A stretch of DNA of 64,000 bases from positions 46,556 to 110,555 of the forward strand of contig NZ_JXAK01000016.1 in the NCBI RefSeq assembly GCF_000829455.1. Direction: 5' to 3'. The notes beneath the pieces were generated by a model. It did not search any database and was not told the origin of the DNA. It saw nothing but the letters and a program-made list of their open reading frames with translations. Of the stretch, positions 1-11,337 are shown piece by piece (the stretch's first letter is position 1; every line of letters starts with the position of its first letter). Source of the stretch: Gordoniibacillus kamchatkensis (GTDB taxonomy: Bacteria > Bacillota > Bacilli > Paenibacillales > NBRC-103111). A program made the translations under genes and the position numbers.

Positions 1-596
1 CCAAGGGAGCTTGCGAGAACTGCCAAGGGCTGGGCGTCGTGTATGCAGACCTTGCATACCTCGACAGCGTAAAGCTGCCATGCGAAGTATGCGGAGGCAG
101 ACGGTTCAAGGAAGAGGTGCTCGCGTACAAGCTGAACGGCAAGTCAATTGCTGAAGTGCTGGAGATGACTGTGGAGCAGGCGTTGGATTTTTTTGAGCTA
201 AAAGAGGTTGTGCGCAAGCTCCAGGCGATGAGCGATGTGGGGCTGAACTATATTACACTCGGCCAGCCGCTCAGCACGCTCTCGGGCGGGGAATGCCAGC
301 GCATCAAGCTGGCAAGCGAGCTGCATAAGAAAGGCAGCATCTACGTGATGGACGAGCCGACAACCGGCCTGCATATGTCTGATATCGGTCACCTTCTGGG
401 GATTATGAACCGCCTTGTGGATGCCGGCAATACGGTGATCGTCATCGAACACAACCTCGACGTGATCAGCCAGGCGGATTGGATCATCGATATGGGACCG
501 GACGGAGGGAGCAAGGGCGGCCAGGTGGTGTTCGAGGGCCTGCCTTCGCAGATCATCCATGCGGAGCAGTCGATCACGGGAAGATACTTGATGTAA
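1..596 (+). CDS. UvrA-family excinuclease ABC ATPase, C-terminal part
   Basis: C-terminal portion of a UvrA-type ATPase, which recognises DNA damage for nucleotide excision repair, or of a UvrA-like paralogue; the gene begins before the window. Reading from base 3, it opens in a zinc-finger half (CENC), with the second half CEVC near base 90. The ABC signature LSGGECQRIKLASEL follows at about 279-320, then Walker B and D-loop MDEPTTGLH at about 347-373 and the H-loop histidine in IEHN near 445. It stops at TAA 594-596, a natural distance after the ATPase core. The fragment cannot show whether this is full-length UvrA or the shorter paralogue. Confidence 0.9.
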   Translation, partial: KGACENCQGLGVVYADLAYLDSVKLPCEVCGGRRFKEEVLAYKLNGKSIAEVLEMTVEQALDFFELKEVVRKLQAMSDVGLNYITLGQPLSTLSGGECQRIKLASELHKKGSIYVMDEPTTGLHMSDIGHLLGIMNRLVDAGNTVIVIEHNLDVISQADWIIDMGPDGGSKGGQVVFEGLPSQIIHAEQSITGRYLM

Positions 597-601
597 CTCA
601 A

Positions 602-1108
602 CCTGGAAGCCCTTGAAGCTGCAATTCTCAACGACTTGCGGCGGGCTTCCCGGTATTGGCCGGGCGTCATTCCTTCCTGCTTGCGGAACGAGCGGATAAA
701 ATTTTGCGGATTCATATACCGCAGCCGCTCGGACATATCTTTGATCGTCATATCGGTTTCCGCCAACCATTTTTTGGCGATATGAAGCCGGTATGCGAGC
801 AAGTAGTCGCTGAACGTCGTATTCGTTTCTTTTCGGAACACGCCGCTGACATAATTGGAGTTATAGTGCAGCGCGGCCGCGCAAGCCTCGATCGTCAGAT
901 CGGTATCGTAATATTTGTGAATCATGTCGACGACCTGCTCGGATATGTTGCGGTACTGGGAATTGTGGCGGTCGCGGAAAATGCCGATGAGCGGCAGCAG
1001 CAGCCGGCTCCAGAACCATTCCTCGATTTCGGCGGCGATCTGGATCGCGTGCAGTTCCTCGTACAGGGAGCCGCGTCCGGCTGCACGCGGCTGAGCGGAA
1101 TGCCTGTT
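602..1108 (-). pseudogene. Remnant of an AraC-family transcriptional regulator (DNA-binding half)
   Basis: On the minus strand the open frame from about 1108 to 630 encodes a linker followed by a recognisable AraC double helix-turn-helix: first helix-turn-helix TIEACAAALHYNSNYVSGVF, second around DMSERLRYMNPQNFIRSF, ending TPGQYRE. The sensor half is missing: the frame meets a stop just upstream of 1108 with no start codon, and the adjoining sequence belongs to another gene remnant on the opposite strand. At the 3' side no stop occurs where the family normally ends; the frame runs antisense into the uvrA-like gene to base 389. It is therefore truncated at both ends. In Paenibacilli such regulators often sit beside LplA-type sugar-binding genes, as here. 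Confidence 0.7.
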
Positions 1109-1109
1109 T

Positions 1110-2047
1110 CCTGCATGACGACGAGCTCACGAAAAACGATCCGGACGGCAACGGCAAGCACGATACGATCGGACTCGCCGACCGCAACGACCTTACTTTC
1201 GGCGCGTTCAAAACGTTCAGCTCGTACTTCGGAACGCCCAACAATTGGCGCCTGGAAAACGGCAAGCTGACGCCCGAATTTATGACGCCGGAATACGTCG
1301 ACACGATGAATTTTATGAAAAAGCTGTTGGACGAAGGGCTTGTCAATTCCGACTTTCCCCTCACCAGCAAACAAATACAGCGATGGTCGGGGCGATGGAC
1401 GACGTGACGCGGCTGCAGGATGAAATGAAGAAAATCAACGCGAATGCCGAGCTGACGCTCGCCAATCGGATAAGAGGGCCGAAAGGGTACGGCATATGGT
1501 CGATTCCCGACTACAGCTCGGTGTTCCTGTTTTCCAAAAAAGCGGTCAAATCCGAGTGCGACTTGCGGACCATTTTGCAATATTTCGATCGGACGCTGGA
1601 GGCGGATGCGAGCAATTTTCTGAAGTTCGGCGTCCCGGACAAAAACTATACGCTGCGGGACGGCAAAGTCGTGCTGAATCCGGCGTGAGCGACTCGCGCA
1701 ACAAAGACGTTCTTCCTTTGTACTCGCTTCTTATCGCCAATCTGAGCAATCCGAATTTGCTGAAGCTGAGCGACAAGGAGCAAGACCGCATCGTGACGCT
1801 GGCCGACAAGCTGATTGCGGACAACGAAACGATGCTGATCCGCGACCCGACCGTAGGGCTATCGTCCCTCACCTTCGATGCGAAAGGGGCCGCTCTGGCC
1901 CCGATCATTACGAACGCCACTTACAACTATATGCTCGGACGCGTCGATTTGGCCGGTTTTCAGAAAGAAGTCGCCGCATGGCGGGATGCCGGCGGAAATG
2001 AGATCACGAGCGAATTCAAAATGGCTTACGCGAACGCTCCCCGATGA
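1110..2047 (+). pseudogene. Remnant of an LplA-type extracellular solute-binding protein
   Basis: C-terminal two thirds of a large ABC-importer solute-binding lipoprotein of the LplA/YtcQ type, without signal peptide. Three consecutive frames carry it. The first (about 1110-1375) has the EF-hand-like TKNDPDGNGKHDTIGLA motif typical of this family, followed by LTPEFMTPEYVDTMNFMKKL. The second (about 1378-1686) has GPKGYGIWSIPDYSSVFLF. The third (about 1690-2047) has LADKLIADNETMLIRDP and ends at TGA 2045-2047. At the second junction, CCGGCGTGAGC would continue in frame with one extra G. The missing N-terminus and the join to an oppositely oriented AraC remnant indicate a real deletion; the two internal shifts could be sequence errors. 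Confidence 0.75.
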
Positions 2048-2101
2048 TGATGAGAATGCTGTCTTTAAAGATTTATAACGATTAGCTCGATAATCAACTA
2101 A

Positions 2102-2134
2102 AACGCGGCCGCCGGCAAAAACCGACAGCCGCGT
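2102..2134 (+). terminator. Hairpin after the solute-binding-protein remnant
   Basis: Inverted repeat AACGCGGC ... GCCGCGTT 55 bases after the stop of the remnant. The loop side contains further complementary bases, but the following tract (ATGCTTTA) is poor in T, so termination would be weak. Confidence 0.35.
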
Positions 2135-2171
2135 TATGCTTTAGTGCTGATTACGCTAACGAAAATATAAA

Positions 2172-2193
2172 ACCGGCACAATTAAGTGCCGGT
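2172..2193 (-). terminator. Hairpin, possible minus-strand terminator
   Basis: Perfect 8-bp arms ACCGGCAC/GTGCCGGT around a six-base loop. Read on the minus strand it is followed by TTTATATTTTC, so it could end a leftward transcript. No leftward gene is known to reach it. Confidence 0.3.
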
Positions 2194-2332
2194 GCAAAAA
2201 AATGATACCCCTAAAAAAGTCATGGATACATAATAGTCTATAAAAAAATTGAACATAAGTCTATTCCTTTTTTTGAATAAATTGTATGTTATTTATGCGA
2301 CCGCGGCGCAAATCGATAAGGGATGAAGGGAG

Positions 2333-2819
2333 ATGACCTGCATAATCACGCTCAGAAAAAATAACGCTGGAAAACCGACGCGCCATATTTAACTTGGAAG
2401 TATCGGAAGAACAACGGCGCTTCGTTGCGTCCAATCTGTCAAGCGTGGCTTCGTGCTATGTCCTTGCAACCAATGGAGGACATCCTTATCCGTTTGCCAT
2501 TTACTCGGATGGGCAGCCGGTCGGTTTAGTTATGTTGACTTATGGAATCACCGGATACGACCTCCCGTCAATCGCACACGACAGCTATTGCATCGTGCGG
2601 CTGATGATTGACAAGCACCACCAGAACCGGGGCTACGGTCGGGAAGCCATGAAAAAAATCTTGGAATTTATCCGCACTTTTCCGGCCGGGCCTGCACATT
2701 ACTGCTGGATTTCTTATAAAGCAGATAACTTGCCCGCCAAAAAGCTTTATGAAAGCTTCGGATTCCGCGATAACGGCGAATTCATTGGAGACGAGTTAAT
2801 CACCGTATTGCCACTTTGA
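2333..2819 (+). CDS. GNAT N-acetyltransferase, start region frameshifted as read
   Basis: A GCN5-related acetyltransferase that would move an acetyl group from acetyl-CoA to an amine; it resembles the spermidine/diamine BltD group. The uninterrupted frame (TTG 2394 to TGA) has the acetyl-CoA loop KHHQNRGYGREAMKKIL and the C-terminal LPAKKLYESFGF. The family N-terminus is found upstream in another frame: ATG 2333 reads MTCIITLRK, and removing one A from the six-A run 2356-2361 joins it to ITLENRRAIFNLEVSEEQ in the main frame. I take 2333 as the true start and the run as a one-base insertion in the sequence or a mutation. The substrate cannot be predicted. Confidence 0.8.
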
Positions 2820-3175
2820 TTTGCACCGGGAATTCAACTATCGAAAGACGATAGCGCGGCGCTGGAACCGATCCATCGCTGATTTTCATTGCTGCAGGAC
2901 CGTTCCGCTTCGGGCAGATTTGTTAAATAACGAAAAAAGCAAATGGGAAGAGAATAATATCTCGGTTTTACCGGTTTACCGATCGGAACGGAAATTTGTT
3001 TATGGTGCACGAGCCTTCTCAAGCCACAGTGCAAGCTGGAAGCAGTAGAAGCTATCACAAACTTTGCTATAAATGAGTTATAAGCAAATCGAATTGAAAT
3101 CCGATGTGATGATCGTAATAAACGGAGTGCAAAAGTATCCGGGGCGTCGGATACCGGCTTAATGCGTAACAGTAA
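2820..3175. other. Non-coding stretch, no gene recognised
   Basis: No reading frame here has a convincing start, ribosome binding site or family resemblance. One short frame (DRNGNLFMVHEPSQ, about 2985-3025) looks protein-like but is only about 50 codons long and may be a remnant. Confidence 0.4.
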
Positions 3176-3226
3176 AACCCTGAAATTCAAGATAATCTTG
3201 ATTTTTCAGGGTTTTTCTTTTTTGAT
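3176..3226 (+). terminator. Rho-independent terminator
   Basis: AACCCTGAAA pairs with TTTCAGGGTT across an inner AT-rich stem (CAAGAT/ATCTTG) and is followed by TTTTCTTTTTT. It would end transcription coming from the GNAT gene. Confidence 0.7.
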
Positions 3227-3320
3227 ATTACAATTTACTCTTTTTTTAGATTTGATTTAGAGAAGGTTTAGAAGCGGGATTTATGATAAAGATCGAAAGC
3301 AAATTAAAGGAGGAATACCA

Positions 3321-4022
3321 ATGAAAAATTCCGTTCATCAACAAAGACAAGACTGGAAATTTCATCGCATGGCCGCTTTTTGTTTAATGCTCGGAAGCCT
3401 GTTTGTCCTGATTTTTAGGGGCCTGCACGGCGACCTCCCGGCTGGAGATGCACATGCCGCCATGCAGTTCATTTCAGGACATTCGTTTTATAAAGGAGTA
3501 CACATGGGCGATGTAGTCGGCGTCATGATTACTGTAATCGGTTTCGTCTCGTTCTCAAGCACGCTTCAGAATCGGAACGCCAAAATCATTGGATGGTTGA
3601 GTGTCGCTATTATCGTTTTGGGGGCAGCCGTGCACATCGTGGAATTCTCCATCGACGGTCACGCCGGTGAGACACTTGCCCACAGTTGGGAGCATGCCTC
3701 CTTTGCGGATCAGTCTGTGATAGAGCATTCCGCAGGTACCATTTTCATTGCCCTTCATGGTCCTGCGCTTGTCTCGATCAGCATGGTTTGGGCTCTTTCG
3801 GTTGTTTTGTTGGCGTGGGCAATCAGGCATGATGAATACCCCGGGTGGCTGACTTGGGCAGGTTTGATTGTAGGTATTTTGACTTTTGTCTTATGTATCG
3901 CACAGTATCTCATCGACGATTTTATCCCTGGTTTCTTGATCTTCGGGATACTTGTGTTCCTTTTACAGTTCTGGAACATCTCTCTGGGTATCACCGTTTT
4001 GCGAAGGATACGCAGATCTTAA
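3321..4022 (+). CDS. Multi-pass membrane protein of unknown function
   Basis: 233 residues with an ideal ribosome binding site (AAAGGAGGA, six bases before ATG). I count about six hydrophobic segments: roughly residues 18-35, 60-78, 90-108, 140-170, 176-196 and 200-222. The loop between the first two is rich in His and Gly, and HIVEFSIDGHAGETLAHSWEH lies before the fourth, so histidines could bind a metal or haem, but I recognise no defined motif. It stands alone between a terminator and a hairpin. I cannot assign a function; it is a plausible integral membrane protein of the general DUF4386-like kind. Confidence 0.75.
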   Translation: MKNSVHQQRQDWKFHRMAAFCLMLGSLFVLIFRGLHGDLPAGDAHAAMQFISGHSFYKGVHMGDVVGVMITVIGFVSFSSTLQNRNAKIIGWLSVAIIVLGAAVHIVEFSIDGHAGETLAHSWEHASFADQSVIEHSAGTIFIALHGPALVSISMVWALSVVLLAWAIRHDEYPGWLTWAGLIVGILTFVLCIAQYLIDDFIPGFLIFGILVFLLQFWNISLGITVLRRIRRS

Positions 4023-4303
4023 TTATTATCAACGCATCGACGGAGCACCGACTGGCGAGCTTGTAAAGGTAAAATCATGCGACCATCGCTTTTATGAGCT
4101 TCGCTTAAAAACGCAAGCTGATTTCAGTCCATAACCACGCCTGTTTTGATCCGCAGCCATTTCGACCTGGATCACTAACAAGGAGAACGTACCCAGCGGA
4201 GATCGCGAAGGAGTTTAAGATCAGGTAACCAGGTGGCTATGCAGTGACGGGGTCGGCTCGAACCATGTTTTTTGATGTGACTAATGGTAGCGGGAAATCA
4301 AAA

Positions 4304-4333
4304 AAGAACCTGGACAGTTTTACCAGGTTCTTT
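4304..4333 (+). terminator. Terminator hairpin between membrane-protein gene and rph
   Basis: Perfect 10-bp arms AAGAACCTGG/CCAGGTTCTT around a nine-base loop, with A-rich sequence before and TTTAAT after, so it could work in both directions. It lies about 280 bases after the preceding stop. Confidence 0.55.
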
Positions 4334-4337
4334 AATA

Positions 4338-4366
4338 TTGCACATAAACAGACACGATGATATAAT
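4338..4366 (+). promoter_or_regulatory. Probable sigma-A promoter of rph
   Basis: A perfect -10 box TATAAT at 4361-4366 has a weak -35 TTGCAC 17 bases upstream (4338-4343). The transcript would carry a leader of roughly 115 bases before rph. Confidence 0.55.
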
Positions 4367-4411
4367 CGGATTACGACTGCATATTGTCGAAATGTCATAG
4401 TTATCTCATCT

Positions 4412-4426
4412 TACACTTTAAGTGTA
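4412..4426. promoter_or_regulatory. Palindrome in the rph leader
   Basis: TACACTT-T-AAGTGTA, perfect 7-bp arms, lies about 45 bases downstream of the likely transcription start and 60 bases before the rph start. It could be an operator or a small hairpin in the leader RNA; no regulator gene is adjacent. Confidence 0.35.
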
Positions 4427-4474
4427 CCATTCCGGTAAGCTCTTGTCAAATGTTTTTTCTAAATTGATTGGTGA

Positions 4475-7090
<2,616 letters not shown>

Positions 7091-7629
7091 CTGAATTCGT
7101 CAAGTAAGGGCCTTTGTCATAATGGACGGCATTGAGGTCGGAAATTTCAAATCATTAAGTGTGGAGGGGGTGATGCGCTGCCCCGAAATATGGGCCGAGA
7201 CATGGTTGCGCAATTGCTTTTGGAGCAATTAGAGAGTCGGTTTTCCCATGTACCGACGTTGTAGTTGCCCGAAAAGCAATGGGAGCAGCCTCCGAGGCCG
7301 GTAGATAGCAAAAATGCAACTTTAGTTGCTATTGGTGCAACTACGAAGACGGTTTGGCGCAGAACTCCGTTGTAGTTGCCTGAAAGGCAATTAGAGTAGC
7401 CCTCAGAGCGCCGGTTGCCCCGCAGCCGCCGGCCCGGGAGACTGAAGCGGTCAAGGTCATACCCTATTTCGCCGGAGCAACCGGACGCCGGGCGAAATGA
7501 CGGTCTGGATCAGAAGCAGCTGACGTACTATTGCTTTAAAAAATATTCCTCTCGCGTGCGCCTCGCACTGCGGAGGAACATTTTGCCGTCGGTGCAGAAC
7601 GGCAGCGGGGACTGGCTCAAAAAGAGTCC
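7091..7629. other. Long intergenic stretch with repeats, no gene
   Basis: No supported coding region. It holds the GTTGTAGTTGCC repeats listed separately and an imperfect inverted repeat (ATTTCGCC ... GGCGAAAT, about 7467-7499). Confidence 0.5.
7257..7414 (+). repeat. Two diverged direct repeats of about 45 bp
   Basis: Copy 1 (7257-7301) and copy 2 (7368-7414) both begin CGTTGTAGTTGCC, continue GAAAxGCAAT and AGxAGCC, and end CCGG. They start 111 bases apart. A weaker third copy lies near 7204 (GGTTGCGCAATTGC). They look like a degenerate intergenic repeat family. Confidence 0.5.
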
Positions 7630-7658
7630 TTTTCATCGCCATGCCGTTGTCCTATAAT
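7630..7658 (+). promoter_or_regulatory. Probable promoter of the sugar-acid operon
   Basis: -35 TTTTCA (7630-7635) and -10 TATAAT (7653-7658) are separated by 17 bases. The next gene downstream is the first dehydrogenase at 7994, so the leader would be about 330 bases. No gene is seen within that leader. Confidence 0.5.
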
Positions 7659-7674
7659 GAAATTACGATCGTTG

Positions 7675-7688
7675 TGAAAACGATTACA
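7675..7688 (+). promoter_or_regulatory. cre site (CcpA operator)
   Basis: TGAAAACGATTACA fits the Firmicute catabolite-responsive element TGWAANCGNTNWCA at every position. It lies about 10-24 bases after the expected transcription start, where bound CcpA-HPr(Ser-P) typically blocks transcription. This implies glucose repression of the downstream operon. Confidence 0.65.
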
Positions 7689-7993
7689 CATCTTCGCCGC
7701 AACAAACCTCTACATGATCGCCTCTCAGAACGCACATCCGTTCAACCCTCAGTATTCCGGCACCAATACCTTTCCGCTATCTTACAACTTCTCGAACAGA
7801 TTCAATGCAGACAAGCCGTCATTCGCTCGCCGAATGCGAACGCCGCCGAAACATTTTTTGACAGCAAAAGAACTGATCTTCTCATTCTGAGAGGGCAGTA
7901 TTGTTTCATATAAATGAAGCGATACGGCTTGTTTCAGTAATGATGCTTTACTTGGAGATTTATGAAATCCTTTGCAGGAGGGCAGTGCGAGTC

Positions 7994-8763
7994 ATGGGAA
8001 ACAGACTGGCGGGAAAAGTCGTCGTCGTGACGGGAGCTACGAAAGGAATCGGCAAAGGGATCGCCCTGATGTGCGCCAGCGAAGGGGCGAGCGTCGTCGT
8101 CGGCGGGCGAAACGAGCGGGACGGCCTGATGGTTGTCCGGGACATTGAGGAAGCTTACGGCACGGAAGCGCTGTTTGTGCAAGGAGATATTAGCCGGGAG
8201 GCGGCTTGCAAGCAGCTCATCGAACAAACCGTGAACCGGTTCGGAAGGGTTGACGGCCTCGTGAACAATGCCGGCATTTTCCCGAGAGGGACGATGACGG
8301 ACACGTCGGAGGAGCTGTTCGATTCGATTTTTGCGGTGAACATCAAAGGAGCTTTCTTCTGCGCGATGTATGCCATTCAATCGATGCTGAAAACCGGCGG
8401 CGGCTCCATCGTACATATGGGCTCGACGAACGGCTACAAGGGCGGCAAGGATCTCGCTGCCTACTCGTGCTCGAAAGGGGCGATGCTGACGCTGAACCGG
8501 CATATCGCGGCCCACTATGCCAGGGACCATATCCGCTCCAACTGGGTGACGGTGGGCTGGGTCGCTTCCGAGGGCGAGATCGAACTGCACCAGAGCAGGG
8601 GGCTCAGCCCCGACAAATTGAAGGAGCTGGCCGAATCGCACATTCCGAGCGGCCGCATGCAGACGCCGGAGGATATGGCTTACGGCACCGTGTTTTGCTG
8701 TCCGACGAAGCGAGTCAAGTAACGGGTACGGAGCTGCACATTAACGGAGGGTTGGGCTTATGA
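7994..8763 (+). pseudogene. SDR-family dehydrogenase, frameshifted near the C-terminus
   Basis: Short-chain dehydrogenase/reductase of about 256 residues using NAD(P). It has the cofactor motif TGATKGIGKG, the structural NNAG (LVNNAGIF) and the catalytic YSCSK. AGGAGGG at 7976-7982 selects ATG 7994. The frame runs off at TAA 8722, but the usual C-terminus (LLSDEASQVTGTELHINGG) continues in another frame to TGA 8763. One T added to the four-T run 8693-8696 restores GTVFLLSDEASQ, so the gene is probably intact in the organism. Its true stop overlaps the next start (ATGA at 8760). First gene of the sugar-acid operon; it likely oxidises or reduces a hydroxyl/keto group of the substrate. Confidence 0.85.
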
Positions 8764-9521
8764 GCGATTTTCGATTGGACGGGAAAGCAGCGTTAATTAC
8801 CGGCGGCTGCCAGGGGCTCGGGCTCGAATTCGCGCGTGCGCTCGCCAAAGCGGGAGCCGCCGTAGCGGTAACGAGCCGCGACGAGGGCAAAGCGCAGAGG
8901 GCGGCGGAAACGATCCGTGCGGAAACGGGGAGCGGCGCGCTCGGCGTCGCCGCCGACGTGACGGACTACGGGCAAATTCAGGCGATGGCGGAAAGCGTCG
9001 TCGGCACTTTCGGGCGGCTGGACATTCTGATCAACAACGCCGGCATCAACATCCGCAAGCCGATTTTAGATTACGATGAAGAGAGCTGGGACCTGGTGCA
9101 GACAACCAACCTGAAAGCGCCGTTCCTGTGCGCCAAAGCGGTCGTGCCGCACATGATCAAGCAGCAGTTCGGCCGAATTATTAACATCGCCTCGATGCTA
9201 GGCACGATCGCGCTGCCGGAGCGGGCGGCGTATTGCTCCAGCAAGGGCGGGCTCATTCAGCTGACGAAGGTGATGGCGCTCGAATGGGCGCAGCAGGGCA
9301 TTACGGTCAACGCCGTATGTCCGGGCCCGTTCGCCACCGAGCTGAATCAAGTCGTGATGAATAATCCGGAGGCGAATCGATTTTTCCTCGACCATTTGCC
9401 AGTGGGGCGCTGGGGCAAGCCGGAAGAACTGTCCGGCCTGATTGTATATTTGGCGTCCGACCTTTCCAGCTTCATGACCGGGTCGGCCATCGTTATCGAC
9501 GGCGGCTGGACGGCGGATTAA
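8760..9521 (+). CDS. SDR-family dehydrogenase (gluconate 5-dehydrogenase-like)
   Basis: 253 residues. Rossmann motif TGGCQGLGLEFA near residue 14, NNAG at about 90, catalytic Ser in INIASMLG, and YCSSK about 160; the C-terminus ends GSAIVIDGGWTAD as in classic three-layer SDRs. It most resembles the gluconate/2-keto-gluconate and 2-deoxy-gluconate dehydrogenase group, so a keto-sugar-acid substrate fits the operon. The start ATG overlaps the stop of the preceding dehydrogenase by four bases, which suggests translational coupling. Exact substrate cannot be read from sequence. Confidence 0.9.
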   Translation: MSDFRLDGKAALITGGCQGLGLEFARALAKAGAAVAVTSRDEGKAQRAAETIRAETGSGALGVAADVTDYGQIQAMAESVVGTFGRLDILINNAGINIRKPILDYDEESWDLVQTTNLKAPFLCAKAVVPHMIKQQFGRIINIASMLGTIALPERAAYCSSKGGLIQLTKVMALEWAQQGITVNAVCPGPFATELNQVVMNNPEANRFFLDHLPVGRWGKPEELSGLIVYLASDLSSFMTGSAIVIDGGWTAD

Positions 9522-9548
9522 ACGACGTTTTACAGGAGGTGCGTCACG

Positions 9549-10520
9549 ATGAAATTCGGACTTACCGCGTACGGAACCGTCTATGCGATGGGCATCCATC
9601 CAGCGGCGAACCGGGAGCGCATTACGGCGACGGGGCTGCTCGCTATGGCCGAGTCGTACGGTTTGCAAGGAGCGGAAATCCCTTACGATATCGCCAAAAG
9701 CGCCGATCCGGGCGAAGTGGCGGAGTTTGCGCGGCAGAGAGGGCTGTTCGTCAACATCGCCGCAGGCGGCTTCGAGCCGGCGAACTTGAAAGAAGCGATG
9801 CGGCTGGCGGGCAAAGTCGGGGCGCTGACGGTGCGGACGGTCGTCGGCGGAGCCAAATTCGGCGGCGACCGGCGGCATATGGCCGGCAGCTGGCAGCCGT
9901 TTTTGCAATCGATACTAGAGTCACTGCGGGAGGTGATGGAGGCGGCTGATCCGAACGGGCCGAATCTCGCCGTGGAGAACCATCAGGATTTGGCGTCCGA
10001 AGAGCTGCTGTGGCTGTGCGAGAGCATCGGCTCGGCCAAGTTCGGCATTACGCTCGACACCGGCAATCCGCTCGCCACGGCGGAGGAACCTGTCGATTTT
10101 TTCCGGCGGGTTGCCCCGTTCGTGAAAAACGTCCATCTGAAAGAATACGCGATCTACTGGTCGGAGGAAGGGTACCGGCTCGTGCGCAAGCCGCTCGGGC
10201 AAGGGGTCATTCCGTTTCCGGAGCTGCTGCGCATTTTCCGCGAGGCGAATCCGGACGTCACGATGTCGGTGGAGCACGGCGCGTTGGAAGCGAGACATGT
10301 GAGGGTGCTGCAGGAAGACTTCTGGACGGAATATCCGCAGCGGTCCGCGCGGCAGCTCACCCGCTTGCTGCGCTTCGTGGACGATCACGCCAGGACGAAG
10401 GGCGACTGGCGGACGCCGTTCGAAAAAGGCGCGCCCCCGGACGAAATCGCCGCTTATGAAATGGAAGAGCTGCATGCCGGTTTGGCGTATTTGTCGCATT
10501 TGACGAAGCTGTACCAATAA
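9549..10520 (+). CDS. Xylose isomerase-like TIM-barrel protein, copy 1
   Basis: 323 residues of the AP-endonuclease-2/sugar isomerase-epimerase superfamily. Metal-ligand type motifs are visible along the barrel: the Glu in LAVENHQDLASEE, the Asp in GITLDTGNPLATAEE, the His in VKNVHLKEY and the Glu in MSVEHGALEARH. ACAGGAGGTG precedes ATG 9549. A paralogue of the same length and layout follows the dehydratase at 13473, and both carry the same C-terminal tail (GDWRTPFEKG, then an acidic helix). Members act as sugar isomerases, epimerases, dehydratases or decarboxylases; the operon points to a sugar-acid intermediate. Confidence 0.85.
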   Translation: MKFGLTAYGTVYAMGIHPAANRERITATGLLAMAESYGLQGAEIPYDIAKSADPGEVAEFARQRGLFVNIAAGGFEPANLKEAMRLAGKVGALTVRTVVGGAKFGGDRRHMAGSWQPFLQSILESLREVMEAADPNGPNLAVENHQDLASEELLWLCESIGSAKFGITLDTGNPLATAEEPVDFFRRVAPFVKNVHLKEYAIYWSEEGYRLVRKPLGQGVIPFPELLRIFREANPDVTMSVEHGALEARHVRVLQEDFWTEYPQRSARQLTRLLRFVDDHARTKGDWRTPFEKGAPPDEIAAYEMEELHAGLAYLSHLTKLYQ

Positions 10521-10538
10521 TTTGATGGGGTGATGAGC

Positions 10539-11321
10539 ATGACAGCGATTGATTTGCGCGGGAAGAACGCGCTTGTGACCGGTTCCAGCCGGGGGCTCGG
10601 CAAGCAGTATGCGACGGATTTGGCCCGCGCCGGAGCAAACGTGATTATACACGACGTGAGCGAGGAGGCGGCGGCGCAGTTCGGCGAAGCGGAGTCGGGC
10701 AGCGCCGTGGCGGCGCAAATCGCGGATCTGGGCGTGAAGTCGGCTTTTATCGCCGCCGATATGGCCGATCCGGAGCAGGTAAAGGCGCTCATCGAACGAG
10801 CGGTCGAAACGTTCGGTTCGCTCGACATCCTTGTGAACAACGCCGGCGGGGATATCGGCTTCCGGACGCCGCGCCCGAATCCGAACGACGCGCTGGATAT
10901 CGCCGTGGAAGACATTCGCGCCGTCGTGGACCGCAACTTGCTCGGGACGATGTACGCCTGCAAATATGCCGGGTTGCATATGCACGAACGCCGCTCCGGC
11001 AAAATCGTCAACGTCGGCTCGGTCGCCGGCCATGTCCCGGTGCGCGAAGGCATCATTTACGCGGCGGCGAAAACAGGCATTTCGCATTACACGCGCTGCC
11101 TGGCCGAGCAGCTGCGGCCGTTCGACGTCAACGTCAACTGCATTTCCCCGGCGCCGACGTACACCGCCCGCTTCCTGGCGACGCGCACGGTGCAAGGCGA
11201 GGACAACCGGTCGCGCCTGCAAAAAGTCGCCCAGCCGGAAGACATGTCGAACATCGTCTTGTTCCTGTGCGGCCCGCAGTCCGACGCGCTGTCCGGCGAG
11301 ACGATCGTCTGCTGGAAATGA
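10539..11321 (+). CDS. SDR-family dehydrogenase
   Basis: About 260 residues. Cofactor motif TGSSRGLGKQYA near residue 16, VNNAGG, the catalytic pair in VNVGSVAGH and YAAAK. The usual glycine-rich C-terminus is replaced by LSGETIVCWK, so the last residues differ from typical SDRs. Starts at GTG 10530, ATG 10533 and ATG 10539 are all in frame; GGGGTG at 10527 best fits ATG 10539. Third SDR of the operon, lying immediately upstream of the dehydratase, where it may oxidise or reduce the same sugar acid. Confidence 0.85.
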   Translation: MTAIDLRGKNALVTGSSRGLGKQYATDLARAGANVIIHDVSEEAAAQFGEAESGSAVAAQIADLGVKSAFIAADMADPEQVKALIERAVETFGSLDILVNNAGGDIGFRTPRPNPNDALDIAVEDIRAVVDRNLLGTMYACKYAGLHMHERRSGKIVNVGSVAGHVPVREGIIYAAAKTGISHYTRCLAEQLRPFDVNVNCISPAPTYTARFLATRTVQGEDNRSRLQKVAQPEDMSNIVLFLCGPQSDALSGETIVCWK

Positions 11322-11337
11322 CTGCGCGAGGTGAACG

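Noticed and set aside
2821..3190. Short overlapping frames on both strands after the GNAT gene
   Set aside because: Neither has a ribosome binding site or family resemblance, and one crosses the terminator hairpin.
7641..7913. 90-codon frame in the leader of the sugar-acid operon
   Set aside because: Poor ribosome binding site, overlaps the promoter and cre site, and no recognisable protein features.
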